45,079 nt of DNA. It comes from Lentisphaeria bacterium. Lineage in GTDB: Bacteria; Verrucomicrobiota; Lentisphaeria; Victivallales; Victivallaceae. The stretch is from the NCBI GenBank assembly GCA_017456285.1, contig JAFTJQ010000025.1, positions 1-45,079 on the forward strand. Reading direction: 5' to 3'. Of this stretch, positions 23,795 through 32,257 are shown piece by piece. Position numbers and translations under genes: made by a program. The notes beneath the pieces were generated by a model. The model searched no databases. It saw only the letters and a program-made list of their open reading frames with translations, and was not told the DNA's origin. The first letter of the stretch is position 1. Each line of letters begins with the position of its first letter.

Positions 23795-25513
23795 ATGTAT
23801 AAAGTAAATATCAAATTTGACACCGGAACAATAACAAAAGAAATTGGTTTAATTGATAATACTCTTGTTATCAACAAAGACGAAATCTCTACAGAAGTAA
23901 ATTCTATTGAGATTTTATCTGATGATTTTGAAAGCGGTATTAGCGAAAACAATTATTTTGTTGTCCCAAGTATTGGATTAAATGGTCCAGCCGCGCAAAT
24001 TTTTTTCAAAGAGCGGGAAGATATTGAAAAAACTCTTCGTTACAACACTATGCCAATTTTTGGTTGCTGCAAAGACGACAAAACTTTTCTTGCAATTGTC
24101 TGCGGCATGGAATTAGATTATGAATTAGTCGTTGGAGTAAAAAATAATAAATACTATATGTATCCAAAATTTTTGACAGATAATGAAAAACTGCCGGAAG
24201 ATATTGTTATTAAATTTTTTACTTTAACAGGTAAAGATTCTTCTTATCAGGGGATTGCTAAATTTTATCGACAATTTCAGTTAAATAGAGGAGCTTGCAC
24301 AACCCTCAAAGAGCGTCAAGAGAATTATCCTGCACTGAAACAATCGTTAAAAGGACCGGAAGTAAGAATCCGTTTGGCTTGGAAAGAAGTTCCATCTCCT
24401 GTTCCAGAACAAACCGTTGAAAATGAACCTCCAATTCATGTTGCTTTGACTTTTAAACAATGCGAAGAAATTATAGAAGAATTTCACAAGCAGGGGATAA
24501 AAAATGCAGAATTTTGTTTAGTAGGATTCAATAAATCAGGACACGACGGTAGATTTCCGGATATTTTTCCGATAGAACCATTGTTGGGCGGAGAAGAGGA
24601 TTTGCGACATTTGATTGAAAAAGCAAAATCTATGGGATATTTGATTTGCTGCCATACCAATATTTTGGATTCTTATAAAATTGCAGAGCGTTGGAGCGAA
24701 GCAAATTGTTTGCGAGATAAAAATGGCGAATTGCATCAGGAAGGTAATTGGGGCGGAGGAAAATCTTATTTCCTTTGTGCAGAACAGGCTCACAAAAATT
24801 ATGCAATAGAGGATATGGATAACTTACAGGCGTTGGGATTTAATGGGACTCATTATTTTGATGTGATGAGTATTAGTTTGCCGCCAAAGTGTTATGATAA
24901 ACGCCATCCGCTTTCACGCAAAGAAATGGCTTTTTGGCGCAGCGAATCATTAAGACTTGCTCGTGAAAAGATTGGAGCAAGTGCATCTGAAGGCGCATTT
25001 GATTTCTGTATTAAAGATTTAGATTATGCGTTGTACACAGTTTTCTATCGTGATGAAGATAAGAGCAGTTTGTGGGATAAAGAGATACCGCTTTGGCCAA
25101 TGGTTTACCATGGTATTATCCATTACAATATGTCAAGTGATACTGTTAATGCAAATATTAAGTCTGATAAAAAGTTATCATTGATCAATTTTGCTTTCGG
25201 CGGTCGTCCAGTTAATTATTTCTATGCTAAATTTATGTCTGCCGGTGTAAATTGGATGGGTGAAGAAGATTTGGTTTATCGTGATAAAGAGCAACTATCG
25301 AGAGATGTTGCAAAGATTAAAGACGAGTATCAACTTTATCAATCTGTTGCCGATTTGCAATTGAATTTTATTGAAGATTATCAAGAGATTGCACCTGAAA
25401 TTATCAAGGTAAGTTATGATAATGGCGTAATTTTATACTTCAATATGAGTGATAAGGATTACTTGCTTGATGGTAATGAAATTTTGAAAAGTTATTCATT
25501 CATAAGAAAATAG
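23795..25513 (+). CDS. GH129/GH101-like (DUF5696-type) glycoside hydrolase
   Basis: The ATG at 23795 is preferred: AAGGA lies 6 bases upstream and it follows the GH28 stop at 23784; an in-frame ATG at 23762 is inside the GH28 gene. The 572-residue protein has an N-terminal beta domain (1-190) and a barrel. FCLVGFNKSGHDGRFPD, LLGGEEDLRHLIEKAKSMGY and CCHTNILDSY resemble the alpha-N-acetylgalactosaminidase-type families GH129 and GH101. Candidate catalytic acids are D356 (THYFDV) and E399 (SASEGAFD). No signal peptide. It is packed between GH28 and the symporter. Family call is by motif memory only. Confidence 0.5.
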   Translation: MYKVNIKFDTGTITKEIGLIDNTLVINKDEISTEVNSIEILSDDFESGISENNYFVVPSIGLNGPAAQIFFKEREDIEKTLRYNTMPIFGCCKDDKTFLAIVCGMELDYELVVGVKNNKYYMYPKFLTDNEKLPEDIVIKFFTLTGKDSSYQGIAKFYRQFQLNRGACTTLKERQENYPALKQSLKGPEVRIRLAWKEVPSPVPEQTVENEPPIHVALTFKQCEEIIEEFHKQGIKNAEFCLVGFNKSGHDGRFPDIFPIEPLLGGEEDLRHLIEKAKSMGYLICCHTNILDSYKIAERWSEANCLRDKNGELHQEGNWGGGKSYFLCAEQAHKNYAIEDMDNLQALGFNGTHYFDVMSISLPPKCYDKRHPLSRKEMAFWRSESLRLAREKIGASASEGAFDFCIKDLDYALYTVFYRDEDKSSLWDKEIPLWPMVYHGIIHYNMSSDTVNANIKSDKKLSLINFAFGGRPVNYFYAKFMSAGVNWMGEEDLVYRDKEQLSRDVAKIKDEYQLYQSVADLQLNFIEDYQEIAPEIIKVSYDNGVILYFNMSDKDYLLDGNEILKSYSFIRK

Positions 25514-25522
25514 GAGGAATAA

Positions 25523-27784
25523 ATGAGTTGGATTGATTGGTTAATTGTGATTACTCCATTAACATTGATTATATGGCTTTCGTTTTATTCTAAACGCTAT
25601 GCCAGAAATGTAGTTGACTTTTTGGCGGCGGGGCGTTGTGCCGGTCGTTATGTGATTTGTATTGGCGATATGATGGGGGCATTGTCGGTAGTTACCATTA
25701 TTGCTGCAAGTGAACAAAATTATGCAACAGGGTTTGGTATTACTTTCTGGAATAGTATCCTAACTCCGGTTGCTATTGTCATGTCACTTACCGGATACTG
25801 TGCTTTCCGCTGGCGAGAAACCCGTTGTTTGTCCAAAGGGCAGTTTATTGAGCTTCGCTATGGCAGCAAAAATTTCCGAGTGATAACAGCGGTTATCAGT
25901 ACACTTTCGGAGATGATTGCTAATGCGATTGGACCTGCAATTGCAGCAAACTTTTTTATTTATTACCTTGGATTGCCACATAAAATTATGATTTTCGGTA
26001 TTGGGTTGCCTTGTTATGCAATTATCGTTGTATTGTGTTTGGCATTGGCTTTAGTAATTATTTGTCCTGCCGGCAGAATTTCACTTTTGATTACCGATTG
26101 TTTTCAGGGATTGTTAACATATCCGGTATTGATTATTCTTATAGGGTTTATTATTTTAAAATTCTCATGGGGGCATGACATTTCACCAGTATTGTGGGGC
26201 AGAGTCCCTGATGAGAGTTTTATTAATCCTTACGATGTAGAAAAGTTAAGGGATTTTAATATATTCGCACTGGTTGTAACTTTAACAAGTAATATTATGA
26301 ATCGTGCAAGTTGGATTGGCAATGATACTTCCAATTCAGGAAGAACTCCTCATGAACAAAAAATGGCAGGTATCTTAGGTGCATGGCGTAATGGAATTGG
26401 CACTATTCTTATGACTATGCTGGCATTGGTTGCAGTAATTTTTATGAATAGTCCGAATTTTTCTGCAAATTCACAAAATTCTAAATTCAAAACAGATAAT
26501 TATCAAATTCGCCAGGAGCTTTCTCAAAGAGTTGCGGATGCAGTTATCGTCGATAATGACAAAAAAGTTGCAACATTTGAAGCAATAAAAGCAATCCAAC
26601 CGGCAATTAAAGATTGTACTGTAAATAAGTTATCTCAAACTGATAATAATGATACCATTTACTTGTTGTCGGTTCGCGAAATTTTGGGAGATACCCCTCA
26701 GGCATCTTATGAATATCAGCAATTTAAAACTTTGTATCATCAAATGATGCTGCCAACAGTTTTAAGTAAAATTCTGCCAATTGGCATGCTTGGGATGTTT
26801 TGTTTATTAATGATTATGCTATTGATTTCAACCGACGGGATTCGTATTTTCAATGCGGTCGGAAGTATCGTTCAAGATATGATTCTTCCTTACATCAAGA
26901 AACCACTTGACCCAAAATCACATTTGCGTTTGATTCGTTGGACATGCGTTGGTGTGGCTGTGTTTTTCATGATTGTAGCACTGTTTTTCTCGCAACTGGA
27001 CTATATCAATATGTTTGTGATGATTATGAGTGCTTTGTGGATGGGTGGAGCAGGACCGATTATGGTATTTGGACTTTATACCCGCTTTGGCAATTTGACA
27101 GGAGCATATTGTTCACTTATTTTTGGGTCAGGATTTGCATTAATCGGTTGTATTTTGCAAAGGACTTGGGCATTAAGTGTATATCCATTTTTGGCGGAAC
27201 ATAATTATGTTAAAGGACTTGATAAATTTTTGCGAGCATGTTCATCTCCATTTGAACCCTGGATTCATTGGGAAATGAATGCTGAAAAATTCCCGATTAA
27301 TTCTTATGAGATTCTCTTTATCGCAATTATGTTGGGGATAATCGCGTATGTTATTGGTTCTTTCTTAACTTATAAACCCTATAATTTGGATAAGCTTCTG
27401 CATCGTGGTATTTATCGCGACGAGCAGTCAGCACATGAGGTCAAAGTCGAATGGTCTTGGAAAACTTTGTTGAATAAACTTATTACCATTACGCCAGATT
27501 ATACCAAGGGAGATAAAGTTTTGGCATGGTCAGTATTCTTTTATTCTTTTGTTTATCAGTTTGGATTAATTTTCCTTGCAGTTATCATTTGGAATTTATT
27601 CTGTCCGTGGCCTAAAGAATTTTGGAATAATTATTTCTGGTATATAATCATTATTATACCGGCAATTATCGGAGTAATTTCAGCAATATGGTTCTTTGTC
27701 GGCGGAGTTATTGATATACGAAGACTCTTTATCGACCTTGCGGCAAGGAAAGCCGATGATAGAGATAATGGGCAGGTTAACTAA
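25523..27784 (+). CDS. Sodium:solute symporter (SSS family), long C-terminus
   Basis: A 753-residue inner-membrane protein with about 13-15 helices. The first helices match SSS carriers (YARNVVDFLAAGRCAGRYVICIGDMMGALSVVT read in parts; RWRETRCLSKGQFIELRYGS; SLLITDCFQGLLTYPVLII). A soluble insert of ~80 residues (about 320-410) breaks the hydrophobic pattern, and a long tail (590-753) carries further helices. It should import a sugar, uronate or similar solute with sodium. The gene follows the GH129-like gene by 9 bases with an AGGAGG ribosome site and ends the plus-strand operon before a strong terminator. Confidence 0.85.
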   Translation: MSWIDWLIVITPLTLIIWLSFYSKRYARNVVDFLAAGRCAGRYVICIGDMMGALSVVTIIAASEQNYATGFGITFWNSILTPVAIVMSLTGYCAFRWRETRCLSKGQFIELRYGSKNFRVITAVISTLSEMIANAIGPAIAANFFIYYLGLPHKIMIFGIGLPCYAIIVVLCLALALVIICPAGRISLLITDCFQGLLTYPVLIILIGFIILKFSWGHDISPVLWGRVPDESFINPYDVEKLRDFNIFALVVTLTSNIMNRASWIGNDTSNSGRTPHEQKMAGILGAWRNGIGTILMTMLALVAVIFMNSPNFSANSQNSKFKTDNYQIRQELSQRVADAVIVDNDKKVATFEAIKAIQPAIKDCTVNKLSQTDNNDTIYLLSVREILGDTPQASYEYQQFKTLYHQMMLPTVLSKILPIGMLGMFCLLMIMLLISTDGIRIFNAVGSIVQDMILPYIKKPLDPKSHLRLIRWTCVGVAVFFMIVALFFSQLDYINMFVMIMSALWMGGAGPIMVFGLYTRFGNLTGAYCSLIFGSGFALIGCILQRTWALSVYPFLAEHNYVKGLDKFLRACSSPFEPWIHWEMNAEKFPINSYEILFIAIMLGIIAYVIGSFLTYKPYNLDKLLHRGIYRDEQSAHEVKVEWSWKTLLNKLITITPDYTKGDKVLAWSVFFYSFVYQFGLIFLAVIIWNLFCPWPKEFWNNYFWYIIIIIPAIIGVISAIWFFVGGVIDIRRLFIDLAARKADDRDNGQVN

Positions 27785-27802
27785 AGAATAGTTACAAAGT
27801 TT

Positions 27803-27834
27803 GTCGGGTGAAAATTTTTCACCCGACTTTTTTT
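27803..27834 (+). terminator. Rho-independent terminator of the carbohydrate operon
   Basis: GTCGGGTGAAAA/TTTTCACCCGAC, 12-bp stem with a one-base loop, followed by T7. The inner 9 bases equal the hairpin at 11654. Confidence 0.9.
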
Positions 27835-27874
27835 GTAATTAAAATTATTTTTAATATCAGTTGTTTTGAAATTA

Positions 27875-28858
27875 TTAAATATACAAGACTGCCAAATCAG
27901 TTACTATAATATCTTTAATGTGATCTTCCGAATAGAAAATCGCTTGCTTTTGAGTGGGCGTGAAATCTTTTTGGTCAATTTCTGCAATTAATTGTTGAAC
28001 AGCATCTTGTGCTTGCTTTTCGGCAGGGATCATGATTGCTCCCGCCAGTGGTTGAGGATGTTCAATATAGTTCCATTCGTCATAAATACCAATAACTTGC
28101 TGTTTTTTTCCCATAGTGTTGGTATCAAAATAGTGTTTTAAACAGTATGGCGCATCACAAATAATTGCCTCATCATTTTGCAATTTATCAATATCGGTAA
28201 GTTTATGAAGTGGGGAAATTTTGGCTTTAATTTTATTTTCCTCACAACTTTGTTGGAAAAGCTTGGTTAAAATTTCATCATTTAAAGTGTTTGAGAACCA
28301 ATAAGCAAGAGTAATTGTATTAATATTTTGCGCTTTTAAATATTCAATTGCTTGAGATAGTGCCACATCGTATGATCGAGAAACCGCAGGGATGTATTTA
28401 TTTGCATATAAACCAATCATTGGGATCCCAAGATTGTGTATTTCTCGTAATTTTAATTTCATTTCATCTCGATAATTAGAAGCATAAAAAATTCCATCAA
28501 CCCGATTTTCTATTAGAGATTCAATAGAATCAGAAGTTTTTTTGTCATCGCCAAATGTTAACTCAATGAGCAATTTATAACCTAAACGCTCACATTCTTT
28601 CAATACAATTTCTGCAAGAGATGCATAATAACGGTTAGTAATGTTATTTATGATTAACCCAATTTTATTTGTCTTCTGTTGACGCAAGGATTTAGCAAGT
28701 GCCGATTGACGATAACCCAATTTAGCCGCCGCAGCAAGCACTTTATCTGCGCGCTCTTTAGCATCACTTCTTTTGCCAATAGTTTGTCCCGAGAGGGCAC
28801 GCATTGCAGTTTTTTCGCTAACTCCTGCATATTTTGCAACATCTTTTATTGTTATCAC
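27875..28858 (-). CDS. LacI-family transcriptional regulator
   Basis: A sugar-responsive DNA-binding regulator, 327 aa. The N-terminal helix-turn-helix is ITIKDVAKYAGVSEKTAMRALSG, then the hinge LRQQKTNKIGLIINNITNRYYASL and a periplasmic-binding-protein-like effector domain. I set the start at a GTG (28858): it gives the usual MxTIKDVA spacing and has AAAGGA 7 bases upstream. A TTG two codons earlier overlaps the stop of the preceding gene. It stands at the end of the locus, opposite the structural genes, and is the natural candidate to bind the four CTGTC-CG-GACAG sites. Confidence 0.93.
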   Translation of the reverse strand: MITIKDVAKYAGVSEKTAMRALSGQTIGKRSDAKERADKVLAAAAKLGYRQSALAKSLRQQKTNKIGLIINNITNRYYASLAEIVLKECERLGYKLLIELTFGDDKKTSDSIESLIENRVDGIFYASNYRDEMKLKLREIHNLGIPMIGLYANKYIPAVSRSYDVALSQAIEYLKAQNINTITLAYWFSNTLNDEILTKLFQQSCEENKIKAKISPLHKLTDIDKLQNDEAIICDAPYCLKHYFDTNTMGKKQQVIGIYDEWNYIEHPQPLAGAIMIPAEKQAQDAVQQLIAEIDQKDFTPTQKQAIFYSEDHIKDIIVTDLAVLYI

Positions 28859-28860
28859 GG

Positions 28861-29475
28861 TCAATTCCTTTCCTTTTTAACAACAATGTTATGCCAAAAC
28901 TCCGGGGCATGAATTGTTGTTGGAAATATTCTACTGGAAGAAACTTCCAGTTTTATATTTGGTAGTTTATAGTTTTGTCTGGCAAAAAGACATTTACAAT
29001 TATTTAAATTGCTAATACCGAGAGATACTAATGGTATTATTAATTCACTGTACCATAGATTATTTTCGTAAGAGTTTTTGATGGTCAAAAAACAATTACA
29101 AACTTTTTTTTCGTGAGGGATTTCTCTGATTGTCCGACTGTTTTGGATGTGATACTCTAATTTTTTACCATTTGGAGTAGCGTGAAATTCATAATAATCT
29201 TCATTGCCATCTTTCTGGAGAATAAACTCAAAAACATCACCTTTTTCCCATGTTTTGTCATTATCGCAAGTTGAATTATTGAAAAGTTCAGAATCATAAA
29301 AAAGTCCGCAAGCATGAAGCATATCATCCTCACACCAACAAGCAGCAACACCCTTTTCTTGAGGGATATCGCCACTTCGGAATTCAAATAATGGCACAAT
29401 TTCTCCAAGAATATAATTTTTATCTGCAAGTTTATATCCGGATGATTCTAAAAAAGTCAATAACTTATTACGCAT
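28861..29475 (-). CDS. Cytoplasmic CBM9/DOMON-like sugar-binding protein
   Basis: A 204-residue soluble protein with no signal peptide. The pattern AACWCEDDMLHACGLFYDSEL, WEKGDVFEFILQ, YYEFHATPNGKKLEY and LWYSELIIPLVSLG is that of the type-9 carbohydrate-binding (DOMON-like) fold, which normally occurs in secreted xylanases and sugar-binding proteins. Here it is intracellular and co-transcribed just upstream of the LacI-type gene (stop overlaps the possible TTG start). It could present or sense an intracellular sugar for the regulator; this is inference. Confidence 0.65.
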   Translation of the reverse strand: MRNKLLTFLESSGYKLADKNYILGEIVPLFEFRSGDIPQEKGVAACWCEDDMLHACGLFYDSELFNNSTCDNDKTWEKGDVFEFILQKDGNEDYYEFHATPNGKKLEYHIQNSRTIREIPHEKKVCNCFLTIKNSYENNLWYSELIIPLVSLGISNLNNCKCLFARQNYKLPNIKLEVSSSRIFPTTIHAPEFWHNIVVKKERN

Positions 29476-29504
29476 AAAACCTCACAATTTTGTAATCTTA
29501 TTAT

Positions 29505-29533
29505 AATATAACATAGTCTTTAAAATAATTCAA
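29505..29533 (-). promoter_or_regulatory. Promoter of the CBM9-like/LacI operon
   Basis: On the minus strand: TTGAAT, 17-bp spacer, TATATT, about 30 bases before the start. No operator-like palindrome is present here. Confidence 0.65.
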
Positions 29534-29563
29534 ATAAAATTAAATTATAATTTTGAAATAAAA

Positions 29564-29800
29564 TATTTGATAACCACCGTTTCTGAACTTGCGGAATATT
29601 GTCAATGGCATCGGTTGACAGGAAAACATTGGAGTTGGCTTTTATCAAATCATCCTGAGTAGGCTAAATAGTGTTATTGGAAGAAACTTACGGTTTGTGA
29701 TTGGGAGTTATTATTAGAATATCAAGTGCAATTTGTTGAAAAATGTATCAAGTATATGCTTCAGGACATCAAGGTAACTAATACAAAAAACAAAGATTAA
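29564..29800 (+). pseudogene. Remnant of a Trp-rich 24-residue-repeat protein gene
   Basis: In one frame the region reads ELAEYCQWHRLTGKHWSWLL, SNHPE, stop, AK, stop, CYWKKLTVCDWELLL, EYQVQFVEKC and runs to a TAA at 29798. This is two to three units of the repeat seen in the intact gene at 30748-31287. Two TAG codons (29660, 29669) fall where F and K would be expected (PEFAKKC). No start codon or ribosome site precedes it. Confidence 0.75.
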
Positions 29801-29908
29801 TTGCAAAAAAACTTCGGGTAAAAATTTGTATTTTTTATATTTAAGTTTATATTAAATTGTTGCTTCATGCCTTGTAAGAAAAAATGGTTAAAATTATGTT
29901 TGAAATTG

Positions 29909-29933
29909 AGAGAGGACACAAAAAGTCCACTCT
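29909..29933 (+). promoter_or_regulatory. Hairpin in the island leader
   Basis: AGAGAGGAC pairs with GTCCACTCT (one A-A mismatch) around a 7-base loop, just before a 31-codon open frame at 29937-30032. No T tract follows, so it does not look like a terminator. Confidence 0.4.
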
Positions 29934-29936
29934 GAT

Positions 29937-30032
29937 ATGTTATATTATGTACCGAACAAGCAAAACGTGGAGATTCTTGAAAAGGAATTTACCCGCAAAG
30001 GTTTGCACGTTTTTCGTGTAGAAAATAAGTGA
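29937..30032 (+). CDS. Small open frame of 31 codons, uncertain
   Basis: Encodes MLYYVPNKQNVEILEKEF followed by TRKGLHVFRVENK. No clear ribosome site precedes it and I recognise no family. It may be the end of a decayed gene or a genuine small protein. It is followed 6 bases later by another short frame. Confidence 0.25.
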   Translation: MLYYVPNKQNVEILEKEFTRKGLHVFRVENK

Positions 30033-30038
30033 GGAATT

Positions 30039-30107
30039 ATGAATAATACAACAGCAGAAATAATTATTTTTACCGGTATTCCCGCAAGTGTTAGAGAGAA
30101 AAAATGA
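30039..30107 (+). pseudogene. 22-codon frame resembling the start of a P-loop kinase
   Basis: The peptide MNNTTAEIIIFTGIPASVREKK has a good ribosome site (GAGGAA). EIIIFTGIPAS is how the Walker A strand of AAA-type kinases begins (usually GIPASGKST); the GKS/T is replaced by VREKK and a stop. I read this as the surviving 5' end of a kinase gene, now coupled by an ATGA overlap to the next gene; a leader peptide is the alternative. Confidence 0.4.
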
Positions 30108-30751
30108 AAAAACGACATCAAAAATATACAAACATATCATTGAAATATACGCAGATGGGCTTTCCGTTTTCAGAAACAGACCTTATGCTGGCAACTCTTT
30201 TTGACGAAAAGAGTGTCCTCTGGAGCGATGATTGCAGTTTGAGGTTACTTTTGAACTTGGATAACAAGGATATTTTTTATGCTTGCGATATCAATACTTT
30301 GCTGGAAATGTATTTGACCCCCGGAAAATATTATCCATTTACCTGCGATGACTGCGGAGATCCCGGATGTGCAGGAATTTTTGCTCCAAGTCGGATAATT
30401 CACAGCGGAGAAGATATTATTTTATGCTTACGGTCTCCTTTGCATGAAAATCATGGGCCTCGCCGGAGTATCCGTTGGCGTTACCACGCATACCGATTGC
30501 GTAAAAAAGACTATTTGCGAGAGTTGTTGAGTGTTATGCATTTCCGCATTTCTCTGGAAAATAACCTGAATATAAAATTTAATGAAACGCAAGATGAAGA
30601 AAAACAGCGGCAAGATATTTGTTTGCTGATGAATATTTTCGGATTAAGAAGCTGCGGTATTTATCAAAAAAATATTTCAGAGAATATCCGAGCTGCTTTC
30701 CCGAAACTTAAAAATGAACTTCTGGAAAAAATGGGAGTTAAAAATTTATGA
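30104..30751 (+). CDS. Hypothetical protein with CxDCGDPxCAGIF motif
   Basis: A 215-residue soluble protein of unknown function. Residues about 75-95 read YYPFTCDDCGDPGCAGIFAP; the same element occurs in the ankyrin protein at 31280 (FYPFTCGCGVPECAGIFEP), so the two share a domain. Four closely spaced cysteines could bind zinc. The first 70 residues and the following LCLRSPLHENHGPRRSIRWR stretch also parallel that protein. It begins by ATGA overlap with the kinase-like remnant and ends by ATGA overlap with the repeat protein, so all are one transcript. Confidence 0.75.
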   Translation: MKKRHQKYTNISLKYTQMGFPFSETDLMLATLFDEKSVLWSDDCSLRLLLNLDNKDIFYACDINTLLEMYLTPGKYYPFTCDDCGDPGCAGIFAPSRIIHSGEDIILCLRSPLHENHGPRRSIRWRYHAYRLRKKDYLRELLSVMHFRISLENNLNIKFNETQDEEKQRQDICLLMNIFGLRSCGIYQKNISENIRAAFPKLKNELLEKMGVKNL

Positions 30752-31287
30752 CAAATCAAACAGAGATGACAGATAGCTGGAGTTGGATGGAAATCTTGCG
30801 AGAACAGCCCGAAAAAGCAACTGAATGTCCCTGTTGGGGGGAGTTTTCCCCAATGGAGTGGATGATGATATTGGAAGTGCATCCGCAGTTTGCAGCCAAA
30901 TGTCCGTGGGAAGAGTTTGATGGATATTGCTGGAGTGCTTTATTGAGAGCCCAACCGCAATTTGCGGATAAGTGTAACTGGGATGAACTTGATGGTTCTT
31001 ATTGGTGGTGGTTGCTGGATAAACAACCGCAGTTTGCAGACAGATGTGCATGGGATAAACTTTCCGGGCATGATTGGGCTTTGGTTTTAGACTTTATGCC
31101 GGAAGCAGTCAAACATTGCTGTTGGGAAACATTTACTGCTCAAGACTGGAGCGAATTATTGCGTATGCATCCGAAATTTGCAGACAAGTGTCAGTGTTGG
31201 GATGAATTTACAGAATATGACTGGGAACGCTTGAATGAACTTCAGACACAATTGGTCGATAAATACAGTAGGATCACAAATGAATAA
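30748..31287 (+). CDS. Trp-rich tandem-repeat protein, seven units of about 24 residues
   Basis: The 179 residues consist almost entirely of a repeat: C-x-W-x-x-[LF]-x-x-x-x-W-x-x-[LI]-L-x-x-x-P-x-x-[AV]-[DEA]-K. Units start near residues 9, 34, 58, 82, 106, 130 and 155; clear examples are FDGYCWSALLRAQPQFADKC and LDGSYWWWLLDKQPQFADRC. The last unit is degenerate. There is no signal peptide. Such repeats usually build a solenoid for protein binding. I know of no assigned function; a decayed relative lies at 29564-29800, which indicates local duplication. Confidence 0.8.
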   Translation: MTNQTEMTDSWSWMEILREQPEKATECPCWGEFSPMEWMMILEVHPQFAAKCPWEEFDGYCWSALLRAQPQFADKCNWDELDGSYWWWLLDKQPQFADRCAWDKLSGHDWALVLDFMPEAVKHCCWETFTAQDWSELLRMHPKFADKCQCWDEFTEYDWERLNELQTQLVDKYSRITNE

Positions 31288-32257
31288 CAATATATACGAT
31301 GATTTCCATATCCGCCGCACAGGCTATGATTATCAAATTATCGTCAATGGAGTTGATATCGGTGCAGTTTACTCCATTGATGATGAAGAGTTACTGAAAG
31401 CTTTAACTCAATCAGGATATTTTTATCCATTTACCTGCGGTTGCGGCGTTCCGGAATGTGCCGGGATATTTGAACCGATATGCTGCACCAAAAACGGCGA
31501 TAAAATGCTCTGGATAAAAAAAGAACCTGCTCCGTATCAAACTATCTCTTTCAATATTAAAAATGTTTTAGTGGAATTTGAAGCGGTTTTAAGCGGAATT
31601 TTTGACGAACTTTTTGAAAAATATGGTGATAGTCCCTGGGAAGTAAGTGACTTTCCGCATGGACCTTTCGGCACAACTTTATTAACAGTGCGGCAGACCC
31701 GTGATAGTTGTCGAAAATATTTGCATATAGAAGAAACAATTGATCATCAGGCAAAACAACTTTCTCTCACCTCAATACTGGAAAATAATTGTTCTCCGGC
31801 AGAACTTATTCAGGCACTAAAAATCGGCAATATCCACGAAACTATCGGTATGCAAAATGAAGAACCGATTCATGCGGCAGCGTGGCACAATTCGCATACC
31901 GAAAATATAGATCTGCTTCTGGTACGAGGAGCTAATATTAATGCCATCGACGAATATAATGAAACTCCGTTATTTTATGCAGTTAAAGGCAAATACCCGG
32001 AAATAATGATACCGCATTTATTCTATTGCGGAGCAGATATTGAAGCACGCAACGATTACGGACAAACACCATTTCTGGCAGCTCTTGACTATCTGGATGA
32101 TCCGATTCAAGTAATTACGATACTGCAAAATCACAGATGTAATGTTTTAGCTGTCGATGAATACGGAAACGGAGCATTTGAGTATGCAGCTATGCGAAAT
32201 CATTCCGCGGAAGTGATAAAATTACTCACATTTTTCGGCTGTCAACGTAAAGACTAA
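31280..32257 (+). CDS. CAGIF-domain protein with C-terminal ankyrin repeats
   Basis: The ATG at 31280 (AGGA about 7 bases upstream) is preferred to an in-frame ATG at 31235 deep in the previous gene; it leaves an 8-base overlap. Residues 1-150 form the same domain as the protein at 30104: VDIGAVYSIDDEELLKAL, then FYPFTCGCGVPECAGIFEP. Residues about 170-325 hold four to five ankyrin repeats (EPIHAAAWHNSHTENIDLLL, DEYNETPLFYAVKG, NDYGQTPFLAALDY, DEYGNGAFEYAAMRNHSAE). No signal peptide. Function unknown; ankyrin and W-repeat scaffolds side by side suggest protein-protein interaction. Confidence 0.8.
   Translation: MNNNIYDDFHIRRTGYDYQIIVNGVDIGAVYSIDDEELLKALTQSGYFYPFTCGCGVPECAGIFEPICCTKNGDKMLWIKKEPAPYQTISFNIKNVLVEFEAVLSGIFDELFEKYGDSPWEVSDFPHGPFGTTLLTVRQTRDSCRKYLHIEETIDHQAKQLSLTSILENNCSPAELIQALKIGNIHETIGMQNEEPIHAAAWHNSHTENIDLLLVRGANINAIDEYNETPLFYAVKGKYPEIMIPHLFYCGADIEARNDYGQTPFLAALDYLDDPIQVITILQNHRCNVLAVDEYGNGAFEYAAMRNHSAEVIKLLTFFGCQRKD

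Noticed and set aside
29660-29671. Amber codon reassignment or suppression
   Set aside because: Only this decayed repeat shows in-frame TAG; intact genes of the window give no support for recoding.
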